From positions 1 through 8,132 of the forward strand of contig PWKM01000157.1 in NCBI GenBank assembly GCA_003559755.1: a stretch of 8,132 nt of DNA, written 5' to 3'. This document shows, piece after piece, positions 1-7,646 of this stretch (positions within the stretch are counted from its first letter, which is position 1; each line of letters begins with the position of its first letter). The notes below the pieces were generated by a model. That model worked only from the letters and a program-made list of their open reading frames with translations, was not told where the DNA came from and did no database searches. Position numbers and translations under genes: made by a program. Origin of the DNA: Planctomycetota bacterium. GTDB taxonomy: Bacteria > Planctomycetota > PUPC01.

Positions 1-1320
1 CAGGCGGGCACGTACGATCGCGTCGCCATCGAGCGCGGCCATTCCCGTGATTCGTCGGCGGACATCCAGGTCTGGGCCGTGGAGGACGGAGAGCTGGTCG
101 CCAGGACCGACTTTGGAGAGATCAACCGCAGAACCCCCGGCCTGGCACGCCGCCCGATCGCCCACAGCCGATACCTCTACGCCCATCCCGTCACCGGCCG
201 CCTGGTGGCAGCCGGGGCCCGCCGGGTCAACCCCCGGCGTGCGACCTGGGTCGAGATCGACCCGGAGACCGGACGGTCGAGAAAGGTCGGCCTGCCCCAC
301 GAAAACACCCAGGACATCGCATTCGACTACGAGGGCCGAGCGTATGGTCGGGTCCGCTGCCGGGAGAGCGGCGGGGACCTCATCGTCCGATTCGATTGGG
401 AAACCGGACGCGAGATCCCCTGGGATTACGGACAGGAGGGGCGCACCGATTCGGGCGAGATCATCGCCGGGCTGCCGCTCGGCCGGGACAACTGGTGGAC
501 AATGCAGAACGGGTTCGCGGTGGGTCCCCGGGGCGACATCGCCGCGTTCTGGCTGCGGGCACCGAGGGCCAGGGCACGGGACGAGGAAGAGACGGCCCAC
601 GAGGAGCGCCGGTGGGAGCCGCGTATCTATCCCGGGCGACCGCAGGCACACGTGATAACGATCTGGGACCGGCACGGCCAACCGATTCACCGGGATGCCG
701 TCCCCGGGATCAGCTTGGTCTCGGGGCTCGGGATCGACGCATCCGGCGATGTGACCGTCATGGCCAACATCAGCCGCAATCTGCCCGACGTGGTCCGGAG
801 CTGCACCCTGATGAAGTTCACCCCGGGCGAGGGCCGGTTCCTCACCACCCGGCAGCCGATCGTCGCGCTGCCCGAGGGCCGGCGGCCCGACCGCCCGCAG
901 GAACTCGCCGGGCACTGGGTCGAAAACGCGCACTGGTTCTATGGCGGCGTCGGCTGGACGAACTCGGGCCACATCCACTGCATGTGCTGGCACTCGCGGT
1001 TCGCCCTCGACTATTTCGGGCGCTCGTTCGCCCCGGAACCGGACATCTTCCGCGTCGCCGTGCTCGACGCAAACGGGAACCTCATCCTGCGGGTCGGCCG
1101 GTACGGCAACGTGGACGACGGCATGCCGCTGGTCAAGGAGGGCGGCCCCCCGAACCCGCGGTCGATCGGCGGCGACGAGGTCGCCCTGTTCCAGCCCAAC
1201 TATGTCGGCGTGCATACCGACCGCCGCCTGTTCATCGACGACGCGGGAAACAGCCGCATCGTCAGCGTCAAGCTCGGATACCACACGGAAGAGACAATCG
1301 CGCTCCGGGACGTGGAATAG
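1..1320 (+). CDS. NHL/beta-propeller-like secreted protein, C-terminal part (5' end outside window)
   Basis: The frame is open from the first base to the TAG at 1318-1320, giving 439 residues without a start, so the gene begins upstream; the GTG at 79 is not a convincing start. The visible part aligns along its length with the downstream gene from about residue 523 of that protein, so roughly 520 residues are probably missing. It consists of repeated short beta-strand units typical of propeller blades, for example VEIDPETG followed by DIAFDYEGRAYGRV, and a last blade with RRLFIDDAGNSRIVSV, which is NHL-like. A CxC motif (residues 327 and 329 counted from base 1) precedes WHSRFALDYFGRSFAPE. 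No catalytic motif is recognised. The paralogue has a signal peptide, so I infer export for this one too. NHL-type propellers usually act in protein or ligand binding, and the exact role is unknown. It lies 28 nt upstream of its paralogue, probably in one operon. Confidence 0.85.
   Translation, partial: QAGTYDRVAIERGHSRDSSADIQVWAVEDGELVARTDFGEINRRTPGLARRPIAHSRYLYAHPVTGRLVAAGARRVNPRRATWVEIDPETGRSRKVGLPHENTQDIAFDYEGRAYGRVRCRESGGDLIVRFDWETGREIPWDYGQEGRTDSGEIIAGLPLGRDNWWTMQNGFAVGPRGDIAAFWLRAPRARARDEEETAHEERRWEPRIYPGRPQAHVITIWDRHGQPIHRDAVPGISLVSGLGIDASGDVTVMANISRNLPDVVRSCTLMKFTPGEGRFLTTRQPIVALPEGRRPDRPQELAGHWVENAHWFYGGVGWTNSGHIHCMCWHSRFALDYFGRSFAPEPDIFRVAVLDANGNLILRVGRYGNVDDGMPLVKEGGPPNPRSIGGDEVALFQPNYVGVHTDRRLFIDDAGNSRIVSVKLGYHTEETIALRDVE
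979..1315 (+). repeat. Paralogous 3' segment, copy 1 (matches 3920-4256)
   Basis: From the CxC codons to the last shared glutamate, this segment aligns without gaps to 3920-4256 (constant offset of 2941 bases). By eye about 90 of 113 encoded residues are identical. Two blocks are identical at DNA level: 1093-1121 (29 bases) and 1255-1295 (41 bases). It is coding sequence inside tandem paralogues, not a mobile repeat. Confidence 0.85.
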
Positions 1321-1336
1321 ATACCGAACCCCGGCC

Positions 1337-1343
1337 AGGGAGG
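1337..1343 (+). promoter_or_regulatory. Ribosome binding site AGGGAGG of the second propeller gene
   Basis: AGGGAGG lies 5 nt before the ATG at 1349. It decides the start of the second propeller gene, whose frame is open far upstream (inside the preceding gene). The ATG at 1349 is also followed directly by a credible signal peptide, which supports the same choice. Confidence 0.8.
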
Positions 1344-1348
1344 TCTGG

Positions 1349-4300
1349 ATGAACATCGTGAAAGCACTGACCGCGCTGTCAGCGGTCATTCTGATAGCTG
1401 GACAATCCGCAGCCGGCCCGGACCTGAGCGAGTTCGAGGTCAAGCGGGAGGACACGTTCGAGTTCGCCGAGAAACCGAGGGTAACCCGTGACGGCGACAA
1501 CTGGACCATCCGGTTCAAGACGACGGCGTTCTGCGACGTGACCGTCGCCGTCGAGGATTCGACCGGTCGCATTCTCCGCCACCTGGCCAGCGGGGTGCTG
1601 GGCGAGAACGCCCCGCCGCCGTTCGAGCAGAACTCGCTCGAGCAGACGCTGGTGTGGGACGGCAAGAACGACCAGGGCAAGTACGTCGACGACATTGGCG
1701 ACGTGGCGGTGCGGGTGTCGCTGGGGCTGAAGCCCCGGTACGAGCGGTCGCTGTTCTGGTCGCCGGAGAAGCGGTCATCCAACGATCCCGCCTTCCGCGG
1801 GTTCTCCGGCGGGCGGCACGCGATTGCCGCCGCCCCGGAGGGGGTGTACGTCTATGACAGCGGTCGGGGCTTCGACCACGTGCGGCTGTTCGACCGCGAT
1901 GGCAATTACCAGGAGACCGTCCACCCCTTCCCCGCCGAGAAAATCGACGAGGTGCAGGGGCTCTATCATCACCGCTTCCCCGACGGCCCCGAATTGCCAA
2001 TCAAGCCCAATTACCTGCAGAGCACCCTGCTCGTCAGCGGCACGAACGCCATGCCGCCGATATGGAACGACGAGGAGGGCCGCTACGAAGGCGTGGCGAC
2101 CTCGATCGCCACCTGGGGCATGTACGGCGCTGCCGGCGAAGACCTGGCCATAGCGGCCGGGCGGATGGCGCTGATCAACCTGCGGCTCACCCGGCTTGCG
2201 ACGGACGGCACCAGCGGCGGGCTGCCCGTCCACGGGCCGGACATCTCCCTGCACAGCGAAGACAGGCCGTTCTTCCGGCCGCACCGGACAGGCGCCACCC
2301 GCAGTTTCGGCGACTTTCACGAGTTTCACACCCTCCGCCCCAAACGGGCGGCGCTCTGCCCCGACGGCGAATGGCTCTACCTCACTCGTTACCAGGAGTC
2401 CTTCTCCTCGCACGGAATCAGCTCCTACTGGCAGCACCACGTCCACCGGATCGCGTTCGCCGACGGCGAGAAGGTCGAACTGTTCCTCGGCGGCGAGGAG
2501 GCGGGCGACGGGGACGACCAATTCAAATGCCCCGCCGACGTGGCCATCGACCGGCACGGCCGGGTATATGTCGCCGACCACGGCAACAACCGGGTCCAGG
2601 TGTTCTCGCCCGACGGCAAGCTGGTGAAAAGCATCCCCGTCGATCTGCCGGCACAGGTGTCCGTCCACCAGAAAACGGACCACGTGTACGTCTTCTGCTG
2701 GCGGCTGCCTGGGGACGGTGCGCGCCGGGGCGGCGGCGGAGAACTGTCTCGGCCGCCCGGCGGCGAGGATGACTACGCCCGGCTTCACAAGTTCGCGCCC
2801 GTCGATGACGGGGCGGAACGGCAGATGTCCTGGCGGCTGCAACTGCAGCGTACGGCGACCTACCTGGACCACTACGCCGAGATCGACTCGTGGGCCGACC
2901 CGCTCACCGTGTGGGTCAGCCCGGGACGTTACCAGCACAGCGACCGGAGCGACGACGGCCTGGGGAACATCGTCGTGCTTCGGCGGGACGGGGACTCTCT
3001 GGAGGTGATCCGGGACTTCCACCGGGAGGCGGTCCGCTCGGTCGTGCGAACCCGACCGCCCTGGCACCAGCGGCAGCGGCTCTATGTGAACCCTGTCGAT
3101 GGGACGCTCTACGTCGCCGAGGGCGATAGTGCCCACGGAAAGGCCTTCAAACAGGCGGTCCACATCGACCCGGAGACCGGCAACGTCCGGGAGGTGAACC
3201 TGCCGATGAGCAGCGAGGATATGGCCTTCGATATGGACGGCCACGCCTACCTGAGGACATCGGAGATGATTGTCCGATACCGGCCCGACACCTGGCGGGA
3301 GGTCCCCTTCGACTACGGCGAGGAGCGCACCCGCCAGGGATACGGCAGCGGCAGCGGGACGCGCGGTGCCCGGGTCCTCAGCGGGGCGGTCTTCCCCGGC
3401 AACAAGGGCTGGCACCAGGGCGGGATGCACGTCGCCCCCAACGGCAACATCGTCGTCGCAGCCCTGTACGATAATGCCCCCCAGTCCCGCGACGAGGAAG
3501 TGCACGTCCACGTCGAGACCAGCTATCAGCCGCCCCTGTTCCCCGGCCGACGCTGGGGCGGAATGCGGGGCAACATCGTGGTCTATATCTTCGACCGCCA
3601 CGGCACGCTGATACAGAAGGACGCTGTGCCGGGCCTCCACATAAACGTGAACGGCATTGGAATCGACGCCCGCAACGACATCTACCTGCTCAACGCATCG
3701 CCCTCGGTCTATGACGGGCGACCGCATTTCAACCATCTGGCGGGCACGATGATGAAGTTCTCCCCGAACGACGGCCGCCTGCTCGCATCGAGCGGCGCAC
3801 CCGTCCCGCTCAGAGACGCCCCAGACCGGCCATCCGACCTGCGCCGGCCGACGGCCTGGATCGAGGGGGCGAAGTGGACCTACGGCGGCGTGGGATGGGG
3901 CGGAAAGAACGTCAACGGATGCGGGTGCTGGAACACGCGGTTCGCACTCGACTACTTCGCCCGGAGCTTCACCCCCGAGATCGACCGATACAACGTCGGC
4001 GTGCTCGACAGCAACGGCAACCTGATCCTTCGCGTCGGCCGGTACGGCAACGTGGACGACGGGGTGCCCCTGGTGGAGAACGGCAGCCCGCCGAACCCGC
4101 GCCCCATCGGCGGCGACGAGGTGGCTCTCTTCCATCCCGCCTACGTCGGGACCCACACCGACCACCGGCTGTTCGTCGCGGACGCCGGCAACGCTCGCAT
4201 CGTCAGCGTCAAGCTCGGATACCACACGGAAGAGACCATCGCACTCCGCGATGTCGAGGACCAGGCCGCCGCCCGACCGACGGAGCCCGTGGCGGACTGA
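1349..4300 (+). CDS. Secreted NHL-repeat/beta-propeller protein with N-terminal FlgD-like Ig module
   Basis: The protein has 983 residues and its start is fixed by AGGGAGG and a signal peptide (residues 1 to about 22: MNIVK, a hydrophobic core, then a QSAAG cleavage region). Residues 62-126 resemble a FlgD-type Ig domain: a DSTGRILRHLASG strand pair, then LVWDGKNDQGKYV. FRGFSGGRHAIAAAPEGVYVYD (residues 149 to about 170) opens a propeller. A clear NHL repeat is at 395-425 (DVAIDRHGRVYVADHGNNR, then VQVFSPDGKLV), with further blades near 576-635 and 765-782 and a last one at 933-955 (RLFVADAGNARIVSV). A CxC motif is at 858/860, before WNTRFALDYFARSFTPE. The second half is paralogous to the preceding gene, but this copy has 13 extra C-terminal residues. 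No active-site motif is seen; I infer an exported binding or structural protein. The substrate is unknown, and a lyase-like or carbohydrate-related propeller activity cannot be excluded. Confidence 0.9.
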   Translation: MNIVKALTALSAVILIAGQSAAGPDLSEFEVKREDTFEFAEKPRVTRDGDNWTIRFKTTAFCDVTVAVEDSTGRILRHLASGVLGENAPPPFEQNSLEQTLVWDGKNDQGKYVDDIGDVAVRVSLGLKPRYERSLFWSPEKRSSNDPAFRGFSGGRHAIAAAPEGVYVYDSGRGFDHVRLFDRDGNYQETVHPFPAEKIDEVQGLYHHRFPDGPELPIKPNYLQSTLLVSGTNAMPPIWNDEEGRYEGVATSIATWGMYGAAGEDLAIAAGRMALINLRLTRLATDGTSGGLPVHGPDISLHSEDRPFFRPHRTGATRSFGDFHEFHTLRPKRAALCPDGEWLYLTRYQESFSSHGISSYWQHHVHRIAFADGEKVELFLGGEEAGDGDDQFKCPADVAIDRHGRVYVADHGNNRVQVFSPDGKLVKSIPVDLPAQVSVHQKTDHVYVFCWRLPGDGARRGGGGELSRPPGGEDDYARLHKFAPVDDGAERQMSWRLQLQRTATYLDHYAEIDSWADPLTVWVSPGRYQHSDRSDDGLGNIVVLRRDGDSLEVIRDFHREAVRSVVRTRPPWHQRQRLYVNPVDGTLYVAEGDSAHGKAFKQAVHIDPETGNVREVNLPMSSEDMAFDMDGHAYLRTSEMIVRYRPDTWREVPFDYGEERTRQGYGSGSGTRGARVLSGAVFPGNKGWHQGGMHVAPNGNIVVAALYDNAPQSRDEEVHVHVETSYQPPLFPGRRWGGMRGNIVVYIFDRHGTLIQKDAVPGLHINVNGIGIDARNDIYLLNASPSVYDGRPHFNHLAGTMMKFSPNDGRLLASSGAPVPLRDAPDRPSDLRRPTAWIEGAKWTYGGVGWGGKNVNGCGCWNTRFALDYFARSFTPEIDRYNVGVLDSNGNLILRVGRYGNVDDGVPLVENGSPPNPRPIGGDEVALFHPAYVGTHTDHRLFVADAGNARIVSVKLGYHTEETIALRDVEDQAAARPTEPVAD
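3920..4256 (+). repeat. Paralogous 3' segment, copy 2 (matches 979-1315)
   Basis: This is the second copy of the tandem paralogous segment. The exact-match blocks are 4034-4062 and 4196-4236. The match ends where the first gene stops, and this copy reads on for 13 more residues before its TGA. Confidence 0.85.
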
Positions 4301-4536
4301 GGAATGCGGGCCAACGGAACGCGGTCACTCTCTTACAAATCATTACAGCAGCCCGTCGGGTCATGAAACCGGACCTGGATCTGGCTCGCTCACAAAGTAG
4401 GCCTGGCGTAAGGCGTTGTTGTGAAGCCACCTGAAGCCCTTTCGGCTTGCGGGCGGTATAAGAAGTAGATATGGATGTACGGTTCCTTTCCCACTGCTCG
4501 GCTTCTTGACCGCTCGTTTTTTCGGAACTTTTTTCC
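4301..4536 (+). other. Non-coding stretch, less GC-rich than its surroundings
   Basis: No convincing gene is seen on either strand. Open frames on the minus strand run into the neighbouring genes and look like no family I recognise. The stretch contains T-rich runs (4517-4522 and 4529-4534) and a small hairpin (AAGCC at 4434-4438 pairing with GGCTT at 4444-4448) without a following U tract. No clear rho-independent terminator is visible after the propeller gene. The composition shift could mark regulatory DNA, or a remnant too decayed to name. Confidence 0.5.
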
Positions 4537-4565
4537 TTGACATTCCAGAAAGAGGGTGGTAACTT
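4537..4565 (+). promoter_or_regulatory. Candidate sigma70-type promoter of the coiled-coil protein gene
   Basis: A perfect -35 hexamer TTGACA (4537-4542) is followed, after 17 bases, by TAACTT (4560-4565), which keeps only three consensus positions of a -10 box. The -35 and the spacing are good and the -10 is weak. The predicted start would leave a leader of about 55 nt before the ATG at 4626. Confidence 0.45.
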
Positions 4566-4610
4566 GCTATCAGTGGTATACAGGGGTGCGCTTGGCCAAC
4601 AGGCCCAATC

Positions 4611-4618
4611 AGGAGGAG
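4611..4618 (+). promoter_or_regulatory. Ribosome binding site AGGAGGAG
   Basis: This strong Shine-Dalgarno sequence lies 7 nt before the ATG at 4626 and, together with the signal peptide that begins there, fixes the start of the coiled-coil protein gene. Confidence 0.8.
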
Positions 4619-4625
4619 AGCGTCG

Positions 4626-5759
4626 ATGAATTGCCATAGATATATACTCGTGGTGTTGTTCGGGCTGCTGCTCAGCTCCTTTGTGCTCGCCGACACCGTC
4701 GAGATGAGCAACGAACGGACGTTGAGCGGAGCGGTCGTGGACGTCACCTTCCTGCCGAACGGTGCGGAGGAGGAGGCCGCCTATTTGCGGGGCGGCATCG
4801 AGGGGCTTGAGGTTGCCGAGGAAGGCGACGACACCCTCGTTCTGGCAGAGGGGGAAAAGGTAGAGGGCCGCCTGGTCTCGCTCCGGTTCCGTTCCGTCGG
4901 CGGGGTGCTCGAATTCAGCCGGGATGACTTGTTGTCGGTCGAGCTGGTCGAAACCGAGATGACGCAGGCCTTGAGAGAGTTGGCCAAGAGAAAGGCGGAG
5001 GTGCCCGAGGACGACGCCAGAAAGCTGGCCGAGCTCGCTATGTGGTGCCGCGATAACGGCCTGGCCTCAGAGGCCCGCAAGTACGCCCGAGCCAGTCTTG
5101 CCCTGGCCGAAGAAGGCCCGTTCGCATCCACCGCCCACAAGGCGCTCGGCCACGTTCTGCACGAAGGCGAATGGATGACGCCTCGGCAGGCGATCGAGCA
5201 AGGGGCCCAGCTTAACGAGGACCCGGACGGTATCCCGGCGGTCGATGACAGGGACGACAAAGAGTTGTCCCCCGAACAGGTCAAAATCCGGGATGCCCAC
5301 CGGAAGAACAACGCACTCTATCAGACCTATCTGGAGAAGGCCAACGAGGTTCGGTCAGAGGAACTCGAGCGGGCCAGGACCCAATACAGCGGCCAGTTTG
5401 ACCAGTTGCATCGACAGTATACGCAGGCAGGGGAACGGATCGAACGGCTTCGGGAACAGCACAGAAGGGCCCTCGAGCGTTACAACGAGGACAACTCCGG
5501 CACGATCTCCCGCAACCGGCCCGAGCTCCCGGAGGAGGTCGCCACCCTGACAAGAGAGCGTACGAAACTCGCCGGACAGCTCCGGGCGATCCACTTGTCG
5601 GCAAACAGCGCCCGTCAAACCATCAGCCGAAGACATACCAGCCGCACCCGGTCGGTGCGGAATATTCACAGCCGTATCCGGATGCGGCTCTCTCAGGACC
5701 AACTGGTCGGCGAAGAGCAGATGACCGAACTGTACAAGAACGCCATCGAGCTCGACTGA
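4626..5759 (+). CDS. Secreted coiled-coil protein of unknown function, planctomycete-type helical motif
   Basis: The product has 377 residues. Residues 1-22 form a signal peptide (MNCHR, a hydrophobic stretch, cleavage after VLA). Residues 23-110 are beta-rich and seem to hold two copies of one module: DTVEMSNERTLSGAVVDVTF at 23-42 and DTLVLAEGEKVEGRLVSLRF at 69-88. Residues 134-190 carry a helical motif (LAMWCRDNGL, then ARKYARASLALAEE, then AHKALGHVLHEGEWMTP) that I associate with secreted planctomycete proteins and that has a TPR-like spacing. Residues 215-325 are rich in E, R, Q, K and L and probably form a long coiled coil. The tail, about 326-356, is strongly basic (SRRHTSRTRS…). No enzyme motif is seen. 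An envelope or periplasmic scaffold role is inference. The gene appears monocistronic, with its own promoter candidate upstream and hairpins downstream. Confidence 0.88.
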   Translation: MNCHRYILVVLFGLLLSSFVLADTVEMSNERTLSGAVVDVTFLPNGAEEEAAYLRGGIEGLEVAEEGDDTLVLAEGEKVEGRLVSLRFRSVGGVLEFSRDDLLSVELVETEMTQALRELAKRKAEVPEDDARKLAELAMWCRDNGLASEARKYARASLALAEEGPFASTAHKALGHVLHEGEWMTPRQAIEQGAQLNEDPDGIPAVDDRDDKELSPEQVKIRDAHRKNNALYQTYLEKANEVRSEELERARTQYSGQFDQLHRQYTQAGERIERLREQHRRALERYNEDNSGTISRNRPELPEEVATLTRERTKLAGQLRAIHLSANSARQTISRRHTSRTRSVRNIHSRIRMRLSQDQLVGEEQMTELYKNAIELD

Positions 5760-5986
5760 GTATTCTGCGGTCACGAAGCACGGTCATCCTGTTGGCGTGT
5801 GGCAAACACACCTGAAAAGATCAGTGCGTTCTTGTCGCACTGTTCCCGGTTACGGACTCCACGTCGGCGCGCCCCGTTCCCTCTCCCGCTGACGCAAGCC
5901 CCGATTCCTGCACCCGCCCGGCTCGTTTGGCCGCGGCAGTACGGTCCCGGCTTGGCCCTGCGGCCCGGAGCGTCCCACACGTCTGC
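5760..5986 (+). other. Intergenic stretch between the coiled-coil gene and the cardiolipin synthase
   Basis: No credible gene is visible. Short open frames here have no ribosome binding site and no recognisable product. The first part holds two hairpins (5797-5811 and 5822-5842) and the following gene's promoter starts at 5987. Nothing else is recognised between 5843 and 5986. Confidence 0.6.
5797..5842 (+). terminator. Two adjacent hairpins, possible terminator without a U tract
   Basis: GTGTG (5797-5801) pairs with CACAC (5807-5811) across a 5-nt loop. CAGTGCG (5822-5828) pairs perfectly with CGCACTG (5836-5842) across a 7-nt loop. They begin 37 nt after the TGA of the coiled-coil gene. 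No run of T follows, so intrinsic termination is not assured. They could also protect the 3' end of the mRNA. Confidence 0.4.
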
Positions 5987-6015
5987 TTGACTTGGCGGGG
6001 CCTGCCGACTAGGAT
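5987..6015 (+). promoter_or_regulatory. Sigma70-type promoter of the cardiolipin synthase gene
   Basis: TTGACT (5987-5992) and TAGGAT (6010-6015) are separated by exactly 17 bases. Five of six -35 and four of six -10 positions match consensus. It lies about 57 nt upstream of the GTG start at 6072 and points toward it. Confidence 0.65.
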
Positions 6016-6071
6016 CAAGCGGCGTCGGCGGAAGGTGAACGGCGTGCCGATACTGACAGGAGGAGGTCGGG

Positions 6072-7583
6072 GTGGATGCATCGGTCGTTCGTTTCATCGT
6101 CCGCTACGGCGTTCTGCTCCTGCTGGGCCTGTTCATCCTCCAGTTGATATCGACCGTACTGGCCATCTTGAGCGAGCGGCGCGAGCCGTCGGCCACCCTC
6201 GCCTGGCTGATGGTCGTGGTGTTTTTCCCGGTGGGCGGCATCATCTTATACTATGCCCTTGCCCGGGGGCGATTTCACCGGCACTATCGGAAGCGGGAGC
6301 AGAACCTCCGAAAGGTGCAGGCGACTCTCTCCTCGTGCGTGGAACGGTGCCGGGCCGACTCGGCCGTGCCGTCGTCCGAGCTCCCCGCCGTTGAACGCGG
6401 CCTGGTCAAACTGGCCGAGAAGAGTTCGGACCTGCCCGACACCGGGCCGCCGTTCGCCGGGAACGTGGTCGAGCAGTACAGCCACGGCGCGGCCAAGTTC
6501 GGGGCGCTCATGGACGCGATCCGGTCGGCACGGTCGCACATCCACCTGTAATACTACATCGTCCGGGCCGACCAGACGGGCACCGAGATACGCGACCTGC
6601 TCATCGAGAAGGCGAAGCAGGGGGTCGAGGTCCGCTTCCTCTACGACGGCATCGGCTCTCTCTACGCCCACCAGACCAACTTTTTCCGGGACCTCAAAGA
6701 GGCGGGCGGCAGCGTCGAGGCGTTCCTCCCGCTCAAGTTCGCAAGGATCGTCGAGCGGGTCAACTTCCGCAACCACCGAAAGATCGCCGTCATCGACGGG
6801 CGGGTCGGGTTCGTCGGGGGGATGAACATCGGGAACGAGTACGTCGGCCGCAAGTCGAGATACTCCCGAAAATACAAGGGCTGGCGCGACGCCCATCTCC
6901 AGATCGATGGGCCGGCGGTGGCCGCACTCCAGAGGATATTCCTCACCGACTGGCTGCTGGCGACCTATAAACGGGGCAAGGTGGGCGAGGATTTCGCCGA
7001 CGTGCGATATTTCCCGACCGTCGAGCCGGTTGGCGACGAGCTGGTCCAGATCATCACCTCGGGACCCGGGTGCCAATGGCCCACCCTCCAGCACCAGTTC
7101 CTGCAAGCGATCAACACCGCCGAGGAGCAGGCGCTCATCGTGACCCCCTATTTTGTTCCGGACCGCTCGCTGCTCATGGCCCTCGAATCGGCGGCCCTGC
7201 GCGGAGTCGATGCCCGTCTGCTCCTGCCCCGAGACACCGACCACCGACTGGTCACCAGCGCCGCCCGGTCCTACTACGAGCAACTGCTCGAAGCGGGCGT
7301 ACGCATCTTCGAGTACACCGGCGGATACCTCCATTCAAAGACGATCAGCGTCGACGGCCGCTACGGCTGTGTGGGCTCGGCCAACATGGACATCCGGTCG
7401 TTCACCCTCAACTTCGAGGCCTCGGCGTTCGTGTACAGCGCCCGGTTCGCCGACAGTCTTCGCCGCCAGTTCCTCGCCGACGTCGGCGACTCGGTCGAGA
7501 TTCAGCTCGAACCGTTCCGGCAGCGGCCCCGGATGCGAAAATTCGGGCAATCGCTGGCCCAACTCCTGTCGCCCGTGATGTGA
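6072..7583 (+). pseudogene. cls: Cardiolipin synthase / phospholipase D family gene with in-frame TAA at codon 160
   Basis: The family joins two phosphatidylglycerol molecules into cardiolipin and glycerol at the inner membrane. The start is the GTG at 6072, with AGGAGG at 6061-6066. Two membrane segments (residues about 11-33 and 42-63, the second with AWLMVVVFFPVGGIILYY) form the usual N-terminal anchor. HKD motif 1 is at 235-242 (HRKIAVID) and motif 2 at 421-428 (HSKTISVD), both complete, with GSAN after the second. The total of 503 residues, counting the stop as one, is normal for bacterial cardiolipin synthases. A TAA at 6549-6551 interrupts the frame at HIHL-stop-YYIVRADQTG, where relatives usually have glutamine; CAA to TAA is one transition. 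The frame and catalytic residues are otherwise intact, so the lesion is recent, a sequencing error or a readthrough site. If the stop is real, the 159-residue product lacks both active-site motifs. The next in-frame ATG (6822) comes after HKD1. Confidence 0.9.
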
Positions 7584-7646
7584 CCGCCCGGCTGCCCGGC
7601 GCGACACCACTCCCGCCGCCGAACGCAGTACCCATTATGAGGGAGC

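Noticed and set aside
941..1348. A longer N terminus for the second propeller gene, since its frame is open from 941
   Set aside because: That part overlaps the coding end of the first gene. The ATG at 1349 has a good ribosome binding site and starts a signal peptide.
1775..4225. An 816-codon open frame on the minus strand opposite the second propeller gene
   Set aside because: It is an antisense shadow caused by GC-rich third codon positions. The + strand frame has a signal peptide, NHL repeats and a paralogue, and the antisense product resembles nothing.
4434..4448. A 5-bp hairpin as terminator of the propeller operon
   Set aside because: The stem is short, lies 134 nt after the stop codon and has no U tract.
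4209..4747. Two overlapping minus-strand open frames across the intergenic stretch
   Set aside because: They run into both flanking genes, have no supported start and no recognisable sequence feature. A decayed element is possible but cannot be shown.
6246..7334. A 362-codon minus-strand open frame opposite the cardiolipin synthase
   Set aside because: Both HKD motifs and the membrane anchor are on the + strand frame. The antisense frame has no ribosome binding site or recognisable domain.
6822..7583. Treating the cardiolipin synthase as two genes, with a separate 253-residue protein starting at 6822
   Set aside because: The ATG falls after HKD motif 1 and has no separate promoter. The reading frame before it continues the family without a gap, so one interrupted gene fits better.
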